A stretch of 64,000 nt of DNA from Alphaproteobacteria bacterium (GCA_024640405.1 JAHEFB010000107.1:1-64000); one strand, 5' to 3'. Counted from the first letter of the stretch, positions 8,629 to 17,423 are shown. Notes: generated from the letters alone by a model not told the origin. Numbers and translations: made by a program.

Positions 8629-10617
8629 TCATTCAGGAAGTCCAGCCGTCCTAAGACTTGCAAGATGCGCATCAAGCTTCCGCCGGTCCTTGTAAGGATG
8701 CTGTCTGGCATATCTGGACAAGGTGAAGTCAGGCTCCACATTCAGGAGTCTGATTGCCTGATCTTTAGCCAAATCCATCTCTCCGTTTGCCACTAGAGCG
8801 CTTATCAAGGTTGCAATTCCGTTGGTGTTATTGGGCCTTTTGGAAAGTAATTGGTTGATCGCTCCAATCGCCGACTCATTGAGTCCCATGTCTCTATAAG
8901 CAGCAGCCAATATCTCCACCCACCAGGAAGCGTACACTGGAGCGCTTCGTATTGCTGATTTCACACGATCTGCAGCCTCCTTGGGTTGGCCGCAATAGAC
9001 TAAGATGTTTCCATATAGAGCGTTGGTGTTGGCGCAAAGCGGTCTAATTTTCACTGCTTCCTGAGCAACTTTCAGAGCTGCTTCATGCTCTCCCCGTAGC
9101 AGCTTCACGTGAGCCATAATGATGTGCGCTTGGCCATCGGCGTCATCCATTGCAGACGCCTTTTCTGACCATTGAGCCGCTCTATCAAGAGAGGCATCGG
9201 TGTCAGACGACCAGCCCATAGTCGCATCCCAATAATAACAGAACGCAACGAGTGTAGGCCCCAAAGCGACACCCGGTGAAATCTCAGATACTCGCTCGAA
9301 GAGTTGGCGGGCTGCGGCCACACTTGGGTTGTCGAAGTTGGTTAGAAGCTCCAAACCCCGGTAGTAGAGCTGCAGCGCCCTCTGGCTACGAAATGTTTTC
9401 CGCCAGACTCTTGCTTGCTCTCCACGCACAAGTGCGACATCTAATGACGTAACAATTCTTTCGGCTAGCTCGTCCTGCAATAGAAACTGATCGTCCAGCG
9501 TCCTATCGTATCGCTCATTCCAAACCACATTATTGCCGAGCCCATCGATAAGTTGGGCCGTCAACCGGATGCGATCAGCGTTGCCCTGGATAGAAGCGTT
9601 CAAAACGTACTGGACACCCAACTCCTTCGCGACCTGCTCAGGTTCCACATTTTGCCTTTGATAGACCTCCGCGGTGCCAGCTGCGATTACAAACAGGCCC
9701 GAAATTTTCACTAACGCGCTTTGCACATCAATGCGGATGCCTTCAGCCAAATGGGCCAACTCGCCCTGGGGGCTGAGGTCTTTAAATGGAAGCAGAACGA
9801 TTGATGGATTGGCTGGCAATGAAAACTCAACCCCCAATGCTTCGTATTCAGATGCAACATCAACCACTAGTGCATTTGGTTTGGAATACGTTTTTTGTCT
9901 GACGCCTGTTCTTTGCTGCCGAATTTCATTGAAAGCCTCGATTGTCTGCGGCTTAGGGGCAACGCCCAGTTCTCTTTCGAGCGTTTGCTTACAAGTCTCG
10001 AACTGCTTGAGTGCGGCCTCATGCCGTCCCTGCACGGCATAGGCCCTCATGAGGTTGCAGTGAGCAGCCTCGTTGATCGGGTCAAGAACCAATAGTCGCG
10101 CGGCGAGCGTTGTAACGGCGGCTTGGTCGCTGATTGCTTCCTTCGAGCCTATCAGCATGGACAAGCCAACTATCATCAGGTTGCGAAGGCGCTCGCGTTC
10201 AGGCCTGAGCCAGCTTTCGAATCCCTCTTCCTTGATGCTGAACCCATCCAACAAGTCGCCCTCATAGATCGATATGGCATCTTCAATCTGTTGGGGATTT
10301 TGACTCGTGATCAGTTCTTCAAACCTGGCAGCATCCAATTCTATCTGTTTGGAATCAAGTTGAACCAGATCGCCTCTGGTGATCAGGGCCTCCTTGAGCT
10401 GCTTCCTCAGACTGGACAGACATTGTCGAAGATTGGTTCTGGCCTGCTCTTCGGGGCTATTCTCCCAGAACAAGGCTGCTATCTTCTCGCGAGACTGTGG
10501 CTGTCCCTGTTGAAGTGCCAGAAACGCAGCAACAGCCTTCACCTTCCGGCTCAGGTTGGCGTCATCCAGGCCGACAAATGCCAAGCCACCAAGTAGGTTG
10601 ATCTTTACCTTCGTCAT
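8629..10617 (-). CDS. BTAD/SARP-type transcriptional activator with TolB-like and TPR domains
   Basis: 662 residues from ATG 10617. The frame extends to 10680, but MTKVKINLLGG is the usual family start. Residues about 3-95 are an OmpR/SARP-like winged helix (INLLGGLAFVG, FLALQQGQPQSREKIAALFW, LRQCLSSLRKQL). A bacterial transcriptional activation domain follows (ISIYEGDLLDGF through LGVAPKPQTIEAF). Then comes a diverged TolB-like module (SIVLLPFKDLSPQGE, ADRIRLTAQLIDGLG, WNERYDR) and TPR helices ending RTAGLPE. It shares its chassis and C-terminal ending with the cyclase and LuxR genes nearby. Probably a DNA-binding activator responding to an unknown ligand or partner. Confidence 0.82.
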   Translation of the reverse strand: MTKVKINLLGGLAFVGLDDANLSRKVKAVAAFLALQQGQPQSREKIAALFWENSPEEQARTNLRQCLSSLRKQLKEALITRGDLVQLDSKQIELDAARFEELITSQNPQQIEDAISIYEGDLLDGFSIKEEGFESWLRPERERLRNLMIVGLSMLIGSKEAISDQAAVTTLAARLLVLDPINEAAHCNLMRAYAVQGRHEAALKQFETCKQTLERELGVAPKPQTIEAFNEIRQQRTGVRQKTYSKPNALVVDVASEYEALGVEFSLPANPSIVLLPFKDLSPQGELAHLAEGIRIDVQSALVKISGLFVIAAGTAEVYQRQNVEPEQVAKELGVQYVLNASIQGNADRIRLTAQLIDGLGNNVVWNERYDRTLDDQFLLQDELAERIVTSLDVALVRGEQARVWRKTFRSQRALQLYYRGLELLTNFDNPSVAAARQLFERVSEISPGVALGPTLVAFCYYWDATMGWSSDTDASLDRAAQWSEKASAMDDADGQAHIIMAHVKLLRGEHEAALKVAQEAVKIRPLCANTNALYGNILVYCGQPKEAADRVKSAIRSAPVYASWWVEILAAAYRDMGLNESAIGAINQLLSKRPNNTNGIATLISALVANGEMDLAKDQAIRLLNVEPDFTLSRYARQHPYKDRRKLDAHLASLRTAGLPE

Positions 10618-10802
10618 CGCCGTCAATCTTCCGCCAAGAACATGGCAAAGACAACAATAGCCTACATCAATCGGCGACAAGCCACAGCTTTGACGATTTT
10701 ACGGTGATTTCACGCTGCGACTTACACCCGCTGTACGGCCCCCAGTGATCGTGTCTTTAACAGATTGCATTTGGGCAGTCTGGCAAGTCAGGAGCCACAA
10801 CC

Positions 10803-11036
10803 ATGTTCGCATTAGAACACGAAGCCCGGTACATCACCCGTCAACACCCTCAAGGTGGTATCACGCCATCGCGATATGATCTCGCACTTCATGAATACGT
10901 GCAGAAGCAAAATGAACACCGACAGAACCTAGACAGTCTGCCAACGGTCTTTTCGTACAGCTCACTGATGGACTGGCTTTTCAGTTGGGTGGTTCGATTC
11001 ACCTCCAAGCATCCTGCCGATAATCGGGCCAGGTGA
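10803..11036 (+). CDS. Small hypothetical protein
   Basis: 77 residues. CAGGAG about eight bases upstream of ATG 10803 supports translation. Composition is protein-like, with an N-terminal His/Gln-rich part and an amphipathic aromatic helix near the C-terminus (SSLMDWLFSWVVRF). No family recognised. Divergent from the BTAD activator, which could control it. It is followed by a dispersed repeat. Confidence 0.45.
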   Translation: MFALEHEARYITRQHPQGGITPSRYDLALHEYVQKQNEHRQNLDSLPTVFSYSSLMDWLFSWVVRFTSKHPADNRAR

Positions 11037-11106
11037 TCAAGACTCCTGCAAGACGTATTGGCGCAAGCAAGAAGAGCTGAGACGAAGTGTGGAGTTTTGG
11101 AAGGAT

Positions 11107-11190
11107 GTCCGTAGTGGGTTAACAGCGGCCGGTTTTGATGGCCGCATGCAATGTCTGCTTCACTCCCGAAAGCGGTCATTGTTTCGCCGT
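11107..11190 (+). repeat. Dispersed intergenic repeat, second family, copy A
   Basis: Contains the palindrome-like core CGGCCGGTTTTGAT. It aligns with the reverse complement of 62450-62529: GTCYG...TGGGT, the core and GTGTCTGC/ATGTCTGC all line up in order. It lies between two genes. The minus-strand frame 10889-11236 that covers it is not credible as a gene. Confidence 0.55.
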
Positions 11191-11242
11191 CGCAGCGAAC
11201 AACCGTTTCCCGCCCATACACGACATCAAGAACCATTTGTCT

Positions 11243-11947
11243 CTATCTGCGACTACTCTCAGCCATGATTCGAAAAAATGGTCGCATTAGCTGATTCAAC
11301 AATGTGCGAAAACGGTTAGTCGGCTCACGCCTGACATAGAACGCGTCGCCCCATCCAAGATGATTGTGCAACATTAGCTCAACACGGGTGAAACCTAGAT
11401 CCCCGAGCATGGTTTCAAAGGAATCGAGGGGTGTGCAACCCACATAAAGCTCATCGCGATTGACCTCGCTGTATATGTAGTCAACACCTTGCAAGAATTG
11501 CCGCCCGCCTTCAACCACCTTGCCTTCAGCCCCTTGCACATCCATCGCGAGGAAGTTCGACTGGTGGAACCCATGTGACCGAGCGAGTTCGTCCAGTGTA
11601 ATCGTTTCGACGCTGAAACTGTCTACATAACACACAGCAGGATGCACTACCCTGTGTGTTCCCAGGGGCAAAATAGATGACGATTGTTTGTTGTTGGCGC
11701 GAAAGAATTCTAGTGTCTGGCGAGTGTCCGAAACAACTGCATTCAGACAATTCACTTTGTCATCATGCTGCATGGCCCTGGCCAGTTTTTCACAGATGAC
11801 CGGGTCACCTTCTATCCAGGTAATTTTTTGATCAGGAAACAGCTCTCTGTAGCGTTTGTATTCTTGTCCAAGATGCGCGCCGACATGAACGATGCCGCGC
11901 ACGTTGAGGTCCAGCTTCTTATGCAGCTGCGCAAGGTCCAATAACAT
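11243..11947 (-). CDS. FkbM-family SAM-dependent methyltransferase
   Basis: 234 residues from ATG 11947, with GGGA seven bases upstream. A TTG at 11983 would add 12 residues and is less likely. FkbM-type methyltransferases O-methylate sugars, polyketides or lipids. The SAM-binding start GIVHVGAHLGQE, the acidic strand end ITWIEGDP and the NFLAMDVQGAEGKVVEGG motif typical of FkbM are all visible, ending with DAFYVRRE. It points away from a second methyltransferase gene; a rearranged segment lies between them. Probably involved in envelope glycan or glycolipid modification, but the substrate is not evident. Confidence 0.8.
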   Translation of the reverse strand: MLLDLAQLHKKLDLNVRGIVHVGAHLGQEYKRYRELFPDQKITWIEGDPVICEKLARAMQHDDKVNCLNAVVSDTRQTLEFFRANNKQSSSILPLGTHRVVHPAVCYVDSFSVETITLDELARSHGFHQSNFLAMDVQGAEGKVVEGGRQFLQGVDYIYSEVNRDELYVGCTPLDSFETMLGDLGFTRVELMLHNHLGWGDAFYVRREPTNRFRTLLNQLMRPFFRIMAESSRR

Positions 11948-11983
11948 CCAGAATCCCAATTTGATCCGGCACGGAATACACAA

Positions 11984-12506
11984 TTCACCGGAAGTTCAAC
12001 GATAGTTTGCTCCAAGGTGAACGCCGCACGGAACATTTCCTTTATATAGTTGCAATCCAGGACGCCAGCATCCAGATCGCGCCGATACTCGAACAGCCGG
12101 CTGTTCCATCAAAAAACCCAAGCCATTACCGCCATTAGATACCACCGGCCTTCCCGTTCTTACCCGCATATGTGCGTAGCGGACTGAGCGGCTTGTCGCC
12201 CACCGCAACCGTCGGGCCAACCGAACTCTGCTTCAACAAACTCGAAGGTGCCAGAGCACTCGTCACCGAGCATGCCAATGGCAAAATACGCGAGGCCAGG
12301 TTCAAACTGTAATTGAGATAGTATTTTCACGAAGCGCGGGCGCCAGAGCGAGAGGCGGTAGATACCATAGACCGGGCGACAAAAACTGCATCTGCGGTCA
12401 ACCAACCGCGCTGGTTGATACATTGCTATCCCTCTACCAAACCGGCAGAAATCCAGTTCTGTCTTTGCTTTACCTTGCCACAACAATCCTCTTGACGGGA
12501 ATCGCT
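11984..12506. other. Rearranged segment with gene fragments
   Basis: Holds an open minus-strand stretch (about 11990-12098, including LDAGVLDCNYIKEMF) cut off at 12099, then the duplicated 134-bp block 12099-12232, then about 270 bp with a weak minus-strand frame. No intact gene is supported. The pattern suggests past recombination. Confidence 0.45.
12099..12232 (+). repeat. Degenerate duplicate of the downstream methyltransferase 5' end
   Basis: This segment matches 12507-12640 along its whole length at an offset of 408 bases. Shared runs include GGCTGTTCCATCA, GATACCACCGGCCTTCCCG and GTCGCCCACCGCAACCG. The reading frame is broken in this copy by a stop, whereas the second copy encodes the start of the methyltransferase. 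Confidence 0.75.
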
Positions 12507-12527
12507 GGCTGTTCCATCACAAAACCC

Positions 12528-13352
12528 ATGCCATTACCGCCTTTAGATACCACCGGCCTTCCCGTTCTTACCCGCATGCGTGCGTGGTGGATTGAGCGGT
12601 TGGTCGCCCACCGCAACCGGCGGGCCAAACGAATTCTGATGAAGCGTCCGGCGTTTGCCAATGCCATTACCGAGTACGACAAGGTTTCGAATGTCACCGG
12701 CGCGTCCATGTCGGACTATCTGACACTGTATGAAGAAGTCCGGACCCGCAAGCCGAGGGAAATCCTGGAGTTTGGAACCGGCTTCACCACCGTTGTCATG
12801 GCGCAGGCGCTGATAGAAAACGCTGAGGAAGGCGCCCGTCTCGGCCGCATCACGTCGATGGAAGAACACGAAGGCTGGACGGAAACCGCACTGAGGGCCC
12901 TGCCACAGGAAGTCGCCCACGTGGTGCAGATCGTTCACTCGCCCAAGATTGACGGTTTCTACAAGCTGTTCCGGGGTGTGCAATATGCCGACATCCCCAT
13001 TCGCAGTTATGACTTTGTATTTTCAGACGGGCCGGAACGTCATTCACCGGTCAACAATGACAAGCTGTTTGACCTCGACCTGATCCATATCGTGCGGCGG
13101 TCGGAAAAGCCCATCCATGCCGTGGTCGACAATCACTATCTGACATTCTACGTGCTGCAGAAGGTGTTCGGCACCAAGCTGGCGCGGTATTCGCCATCGC
13201 ATCGGCTGATGTTTGTTGGCCCGGTGACCAAGCATGATGTCAGGCATCTGCGCAAAGAAAACTTTTTGCCCGATCTCGCCCTGTTCGGCACAACAGAGCT
13301 GAAACTGCGCATGGCACTCGACGACCAGCCATATCCTGTCCCTGGCAAATAA
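12528..13352 (+). CDS. Class I SAM-dependent methyltransferase
   Basis: 274 residues from ATG 12528. A TTG at 12423 in the same frame would add a hydrophobic lead with a lipobox-like LLTGIAGC, which would be unusual for a methyltransferase. No candidate start has a good ribosome site. The Rossmann-type SAM site is seen in REILEFGTGFTTVVMAQAL, followed by acidic TSMEEHEGW and YDFVFSDGPERHSP, as in the Methyltransf_24 type. Substrate unknown. Its first 113 bases are duplicated as a broken copy upstream. A 56-bp tandem repeat begins 26 bases after its stop. Confidence 0.7.
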   Translation: MPLPPLDTTGLPVLTRMRAWWIERLVAHRNRRAKRILMKRPAFANAITEYDKVSNVTGASMSDYLTLYEEVRTRKPREILEFGTGFTTVVMAQALIENAEEGARLGRITSMEEHEGWTETALRALPQEVAHVVQIVHSPKIDGFYKLFRGVQYADIPIRSYDFVFSDGPERHSPVNNDKLFDLDLIHIVRRSEKPIHAVVDNHYLTFYVLQKVFGTKLARYSPSHRLMFVGPVTKHDVRHLRKENFLPDLALFGTTELKLRMALDDQPYPVPGK

Positions 13353-13377
13353 TTTTCCATATCCGTAATTTTGCACA

Positions 13378-13702
13378 GAGAACAACCCGAACAGACACCA
13401 GGTGTCTGTGAGGGCAAGTTGTTCGACAACAAAGAGAACAACCCGAACAGACACCAGGTGTCTGTGAGGGCAAGTTGTTCGACAACAAAGAGAACAACCC
13501 GAACAGACACCAGGTGTCTGTGAGGGCAAGTTGTTCGGTCACAAAACGAACCACCCGAACACACACTACCTGTCTGTGAGGACAAGTTGTTCGACAACAA
13601 TGAGAACAACCCGAACACACACTACATGTCTGTGGGGACAAGTTGTTCGGTCACAAAAAGAACCACCCGAACCGACGCGAAGTGTCGGAGAGGCAAGCGC
13701 GA
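13378..13702. repeat. 56-bp tandem repeat with nested palindromes
   Basis: Units start at 13378, 13434, 13490, 13546, 13602 and 13658, exactly 56 bases apart; the last is partial and diverged. Each of the first three contains the perfect palindrome ACAGACACCAGGTGTCTGT inside outer arms GAACAAC and GTTGTTC, so each can form a nested hairpin. Units 4 and 5 have a decayed inner palindrome. Unit 6 has a different pairing arm (CCGAC/GTCGG). Since 56 is not a multiple of three, frames rotate between units and the several overlapping open frames here are not genes. There are no unique spacers, so it is not a CRISPR array. Confidence 0.9.
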
Positions 13703-13909
13703 CCGCGCGCCGGCCGGTCAGGCCGCCCCAGCGGAGCCGTCGAACGAACGTGAGATCGGCGCGAGCGGAATAGACCTAACCGAGCACGGCAAGGTGTTCG
13801 ACCGGTTTTCATGAACTCCAGATGAACGGTACATTCAGGTCGCACTCAGCCTGCATCGTCTAATCCTTCCTTCAAGTTACACGGAATACCCCAAGAAGGA
13901 ATAACAACA

Positions 13910-14338
13910 ATGAACCGTCGCACCCTCATCTACACCGGCATTGCCGCGGCCCTTGGCCTGGCAACAGCTGTTACCGCCTCCGCTGCCTTTGCCGGTAACG
14001 GCGGGCTGGTCTACAACCCCAATGCGGTCAAGATGAAAGTCAAGGACGTCACCCTTGGCATCAAGTCGCCAGCCGGCAACATTTGCCCCGGCGTTGCAAG
14101 GCTTTCGGTATTTTTCCGCGCCAACAAGAAGGGCAAGATCAAGTTCCTGCTGGTGCGCGAGAACGGCTCCGTATCCGGCCCCTACTCCGTTCAAACCCAA
14201 AAATATGGCAATGAATACCGCGCGTCCTACACCAAGGTGTTCAACGTCCAGACACCGATCAACACCAGGTATCGCGCTGTTGTAACCCACGCAGGAAAGA
14301 AAGGCTCACGCTGGGTACCGCTGAAGGCATACTGCTAA
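13910..14338 (+). CDS. Secreted hypothetical protein
   Basis: 142 residues. ATG 13910 is preceded by AAGGAA. Residues 1-28 are a Sec signal peptide (MNRRTLIYTGIAAALGLATA, cleavage near AFAG). The mature part is a Lys/Val/Tyr-rich beta-type domain starting NGGLVYNPNAVKMKVKDVTL, with two cysteines (NICPG and the C-terminal AYC) that could pair. No family recognised; probably periplasmic. It converges with the next minus-strand secreted protein gene. Confidence 0.65.
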   Translation: MNRRTLIYTGIAAALGLATAVTASAAFAGNGGLVYNPNAVKMKVKDVTLGIKSPAGNICPGVARLSVFFRANKKGKIKFLLVRENGSVSGPYSVQTQKYGNEYRASYTKVFNVQTPINTRYRAVVTHAGKKGSRWVPLKAYC

Positions 14339-14368
14339 AGCACTTCTGCATGCCTTATCCAACCAACC

Positions 14369-14767
14369 TCAATCGTCGCGCGTGGCCTTGATCACCGCGG
14401 CGGCTGTTCCCTGCAGAATCTCGAGATAATCGGCGTACTGGCTCTTGTTCAAGACCCGCTTCATCTGCTTTTTCTCCCACGACTCGATGGCCTGGAGCTC
14501 GGTAGATGCTGCCCGCAATTGATCAAAGACGGGTTTGGCCCGCGGGTCGATCTTGTATTTGGCAAATACATCGACGATACGCGCCTCGGATTTGTTGAGT
14601 ATATCCTTGATGGTTGGGAGTTGGGCGGCGGAGAATTTCATCCGCGTGAGAAGTTGCGGATCGTAAATGGTACCTTCCGTTCCAGCTGCAAACACAGGCG
14701 AAACCGGTTGAATCGCCACAAGACAGATCACAAACAATCCAACGATAAGTTTTTTCACGACAGCCAT
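14369..14767 (-). CDS. Periplasmic helical protein, Spy/CpxP-like in appearance
   Basis: 132 residues from ATG 14767, with GGGGAAA seven bases upstream. The frame to 14851 is an unneeded extension. A signal peptide (MAVVKKLIVGLFVICLVAIQ, cleavage near FAAG) is followed by an all-helical domain with LTRMKFSAAQLPTIKDIL and KRVLNKSQYADYLEIL. These resemble the paired LTxxQ-type motifs of Spy/CpxP periplasmic chaperone-like proteins. That assignment is by eye only. Divergent from the flavin monooxygenase. Confidence 0.55.
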   Translation of the reverse strand: MAVVKKLIVGLFVICLVAIQPVSPVFAAGTEGTIYDPQLLTRMKFSAAQLPTIKDILNKSEARIVDVFAKYKIDPRAKPVFDQLRAASTELQAIESWEKKQMKRVLNKSQYADYLEILQGTAAAVIKATRDD

Positions 14768-14999
14768 ATCAATTTCCCCACCAACACATGCACAGCTCAC
14801 TTCGGCAGATTCCTCGCAGGTGTTCAAGGCGATTTGGCGGCATCTGTGCATAAAATCCTAAAATTGCCGCACATCCACTTTGTTTCCCGGGCGAACCATG
14901 GCCGGATCAACCGTAGACTGACCTAAAACCCCCGGTTTCACTCGCCCTTAACGGCAAACTCACCCACATTTTTGCCACCTATCCAGTGGAAAACGAAGC

Positions 15000-16103
15000 A
15001 TGTCGAACGATGACCCCTATCTGATAGTGGGCGGTGGCCCGGTCGGTCTGACCGCAGCGCTGGAAATGGCCCGTCGTGGTCTTCCCCTGCACATAGTCGA
15101 CGACGATTTTGCTCCCAGTCCGGAAAGCCGGGCGCTTGCTGTTCATGCACCGACGCTGGAAATGCTTGAGGCATCCGGCGTCACCGACCGCATGCTGTCG
15201 GCGGGCCACAAAGTCCGCAATGTAGTGGTACATGAAACGGGCCGTGTGATCCTGTCACTGCCCTTGTCCGACATACCGCATCGCTACAACTTCATCCTGT
15301 CGCTGCCGCAATCGCAAACCGAGCAGATCCTGACCGACGCACTGGCGGCCGCAGGTGTTCAGTTGGCCTATGGCACGCGCCTGGACAGCTATGAATGCAA
15401 CCCGGGCGGTGCGACGGCCACATTGCACAATCAGGGAAAATCACACCGGTTCACCGCCAGGGCCATCATTGGTGCGGACGGCTCCCGGTCGGTCGTGCGC
15501 AAGCAGGCCGGTATCGGTTTTGACGGTGAAAGCGAACCGCAGGAATTTGGTCTGGCCGATATCTCTCTGGATAACTGGCCATGGCCGTTCGATACGGCCG
15601 TAGTGCAGTTGCTGGATGACGGTATTGCCGGTTTCATCCCCATGGGCGAAGGTTTTGGACGCCTTGTCAGCAATCGTGAAAACGCACTTGATGTAGCACT
15701 GCATGGCGCAAAAATTGGTAAAGTCGGCTGGACCTCCACCTTCCATGTCAGTTACCGGCAGGTTGAGACCTATCAGCGCGACTGTATCTACCTGGCCGGA
15801 GATGCCGCCCACATCCACTCTCCCGCCGGCGGCATGGGGATGAATCTCGGCATGGCCGATGCTGCCACCCTCGCCCGATTGCTTGCCGAAGGAAGCGAAG
15901 CTCAATACACCATTCTGCGCCATGCAGCCGGTCAGGCCGTCCTGAAACAAACCCGCGAAAATACCCGCGGCATGACCAGCCGCGGACCGGTCGCCAACTT
16001 CATGATCCGCCATGTCGCACCGCTGGCCCTGTCAATCGGACCAGTGAGACGAAAAGCGCTGCGGGGTCTTGCAGGTCTCGACTTACCTGCAACCTGGCGT
16101 TAA
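15000..16103 (+). CDS. FAD-dependent aromatic-type monooxygenase
   Basis: 367 residues of the PheA/TfdB/UbiH flavin monooxygenase superfamily. The FAD-binding GxGxxG is IVGGGPVGLTAALEMARRG (residues 7-25). The middle motif is IIGADGSRSVVRKQAG. The second FAD motif is YLAGDAAHIHSPAGGMGMN, where the GD contacts the FAD ribityl. These enzymes hydroxylate aromatic or similar substrates using NAD(P)H and O2. At 367 residues it lacks the C-terminal thioredoxin-like domain of phenol hydroxylases. A cytochrome gene follows after 8 bp and then prmA. The substrate is not clear. Confidence 0.8.
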   Translation: MSNDDPYLIVGGGPVGLTAALEMARRGLPLHIVDDDFAPSPESRALAVHAPTLEMLEASGVTDRMLSAGHKVRNVVVHETGRVILSLPLSDIPHRYNFILSLPQSQTEQILTDALAAAGVQLAYGTRLDSYECNPGGATATLHNQGKSHRFTARAIIGADGSRSVVRKQAGIGFDGESEPQEFGLADISLDNWPWPFDTAVVQLLDDGIAGFIPMGEGFGRLVSNRENALDVALHGAKIGKVGWTSTFHVSYRQVETYQRDCIYLAGDAAHIHSPAGGMGMNLGMADAATLARLLAEGSEAQYTILRHAAGQAVLKQTRENTRGMTSRGPVANFMIRHVAPLALSIGPVRRKALRGLAGLDLPATWR

Positions 16104-16111
16104 ATCAAAAT

Positions 16112-16483
16112 ATGCTTCGAACTGTTTTAACTGTTGTGTTTCTGCTCACTGGTTTTGCCGGCTGCCAGGCCGGCGACGCCAAAAAGGGAGAGGATGTCGC
16201 GATCGAACATTGCCGCCGCTGCCATGTGATCCCCGGTCAGAACAATATGGGCATTGGCATAACCCCCTCTTTCAAGGCCATGGTGCAGTCCAGGGCAGAC
16301 GACTGGCGGCACAAATTTGAGGTTTTCTATGCCCTGCGCCCGCATCCGAGTTTCGTCATCATCCAGGAGTTCCGCACAACACCTGAATTTCCCCTCGGCA
16401 TCACGCCTGTCATTATCGCCGTCGATGATCTGGGCCACCTGATGGCCTATGTCGACAAACTCGCTCTGGACCTTCGCAAATGA
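16112..16483 (+). CDS. Small c-type cytochrome
   Basis: 123 residues with one haem-binding motif, CRRCH (residues 34-38), after an N-terminal export signal MLRTVLTVVFLLTGFAGC. This also reads as a lipobox (LTGFAGC), so it may be a periplasmic lipoprotein. A conserved-looking GIGITPSFKAM follows; a C-terminal Met for axial ligation is possible (HLMAYVDKL). It lies 8 bp after the flavin monooxygenase and overlaps prmA by four bases (ATGA), so the three genes are likely one transcript. Probably a small electron carrier. Confidence 0.78.
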   Translation: MLRTVLTVVFLLTGFAGCQAGDAKKGEDVAIEHCRRCHVIPGQNNMGIGITPSFKAMVQSRADDWRHKFEVFYALRPHPSFVIIQEFRTTPEFPLGITPVIIAVDDLGHLMAYVDKLALDLRK

Positions 16484-17373
16484 GCCGGCTGTTCATCGTG
16501 ACTTCTGCCGATCTGGCAAGACCGGACGCCATCCGTCTGTCTGATACCCTGGAGGCTTGTCCATGGCCTGAAGCGCTTGCGGTCAGCATGGTTGAAACCA
16601 GTGAAGCCCGTGATCTGTGGCAGGTGGAGGCGATCTATGCCGATGAACCCGAAAACGCCGACATTGCGCAAGCCGTGCGGCGGGCAGGTCTCGCTGGCAA
16701 CAGCCTGTCTGTCAACGCCGTTCCACAGAAAGACTGGGTGCGGGAAAGCCTTGCCGGGCTGGCGCCGGTCGTAGCCGGGCGACTGTTTGTGCATGGCAAC
16801 CATGATCGCCATCTTCGTTCTCCAGCAACTGTCAATGTTGAGATCGATGCCGGCCTTGCTTTCGGAACCGGTCACCACAATACAACACGCGGATGTCTGC
16901 TGGCCCTGCAGAAGATCTTGCGATCATACCGGCCTTCAAATTGCCTCGATGTCGGATGTGGTACCGGCGTGCTGGCCATCGCGGCATGCAAACTGACGGG
17001 AATCAAGGCCATGGCCAGTGACATTGATCCCGACGCGGTGATGGTTACCCGCGACAATGCCCGCCTGAACGGCACTGCACACCTGATGAGATGCATTACG
17101 GCTACCGGACTGCAACATCCTTCGATCTCCCGGCATGCGCCATATGACCTGATAATGGCGAACATCCTGGCACGCCCGCTGATGTCGCTCGCGCCGGCGA
17201 TTGGCGGCGCGCTCAGCGCTGAAGGCAGGTTGATCTTGTCGGGATTGACAAGCGATCAGATACGCATGGTACGCGCATCCTACCTTGCCCGGAGCCTGAG
17301 GGTCATCGACACGTTGATCGATGACAATTGGGCCACATTGACCTTGGCAAGAAAGCAAAGAGGGATGGCCTGA
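16480..17373 (+). CDS. prmA: Ribosomal protein L11 methyltransferase
   Basis: 297 residues. PrmA trimethylates ribosomal protein L11 using SAM. The family pattern is clear: an N-terminal substrate-binding region, linker KDWVRESLAGLAPVVAGRLF, then AFGTGHHNTTRGCLLAL, SAM motif I DVGCGTGVLAIAACKL, SDIDPDAV and the catalytic-loop equivalent MANILARPLMSLAP. Its position next to aminopeptidase P is common in rhizobia. It starts inside the cytochrome stop (4-bp overlap). A hairpin overlaps its stop codon. Confidence 0.9.
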   Translation: MSRLFIVTSADLARPDAIRLSDTLEACPWPEALAVSMVETSEARDLWQVEAIYADEPENADIAQAVRRAGLAGNSLSVNAVPQKDWVRESLAGLAPVVAGRLFVHGNHDRHLRSPATVNVEIDAGLAFGTGHHNTTRGCLLALQKILRSYRPSNCLDVGCGTGVLAIAACKLTGIKAMASDIDPDAVMVTRDNARLNGTAHLMRCITATGLQHPSISRHAPYDLIMANILARPLMSLAPAIGGALSAEGRLILSGLTSDQIRMVRASYLARSLRVIDTLIDDNWATLTLARKQRGMA

Positions 17374-17383
17374 ACCATCCCTC
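17360..17383 (+). terminator. Hairpin at the prmA stop codon
   Basis: GAGGGATGG pairs perfectly with CCATCCCTC around CCTGAA, with the prmA TGA inside the loop. No clear T-run follows, so it may be a weak or factor-assisted terminator, possibly shared with the convergent DUF1127 gene. Confidence 0.5.
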
Positions 17384-17423
17384 CTGAAACTCGTTTGTCA
17401 ACGGATGTAGAAACGCTAGTTAA

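Noticed and set aside
10889-11236. 115-codon minus-strand frame
   Set aside because: It runs through a dispersed intergenic repeat and antisense to the better supported small gene at 10803.
13044-13641. Several overlapping long minus-strand frames across the tandem repeat
   Set aside because: They translate the 56-bp repeat in rotating frames and overlap the methyltransferase gene; there is no ribosome site and composition is unlike a protein.
13378-13702. CRISPR array
   Set aside because: The repeat unit is continuous with no unique spacers, and no cas genes are present.
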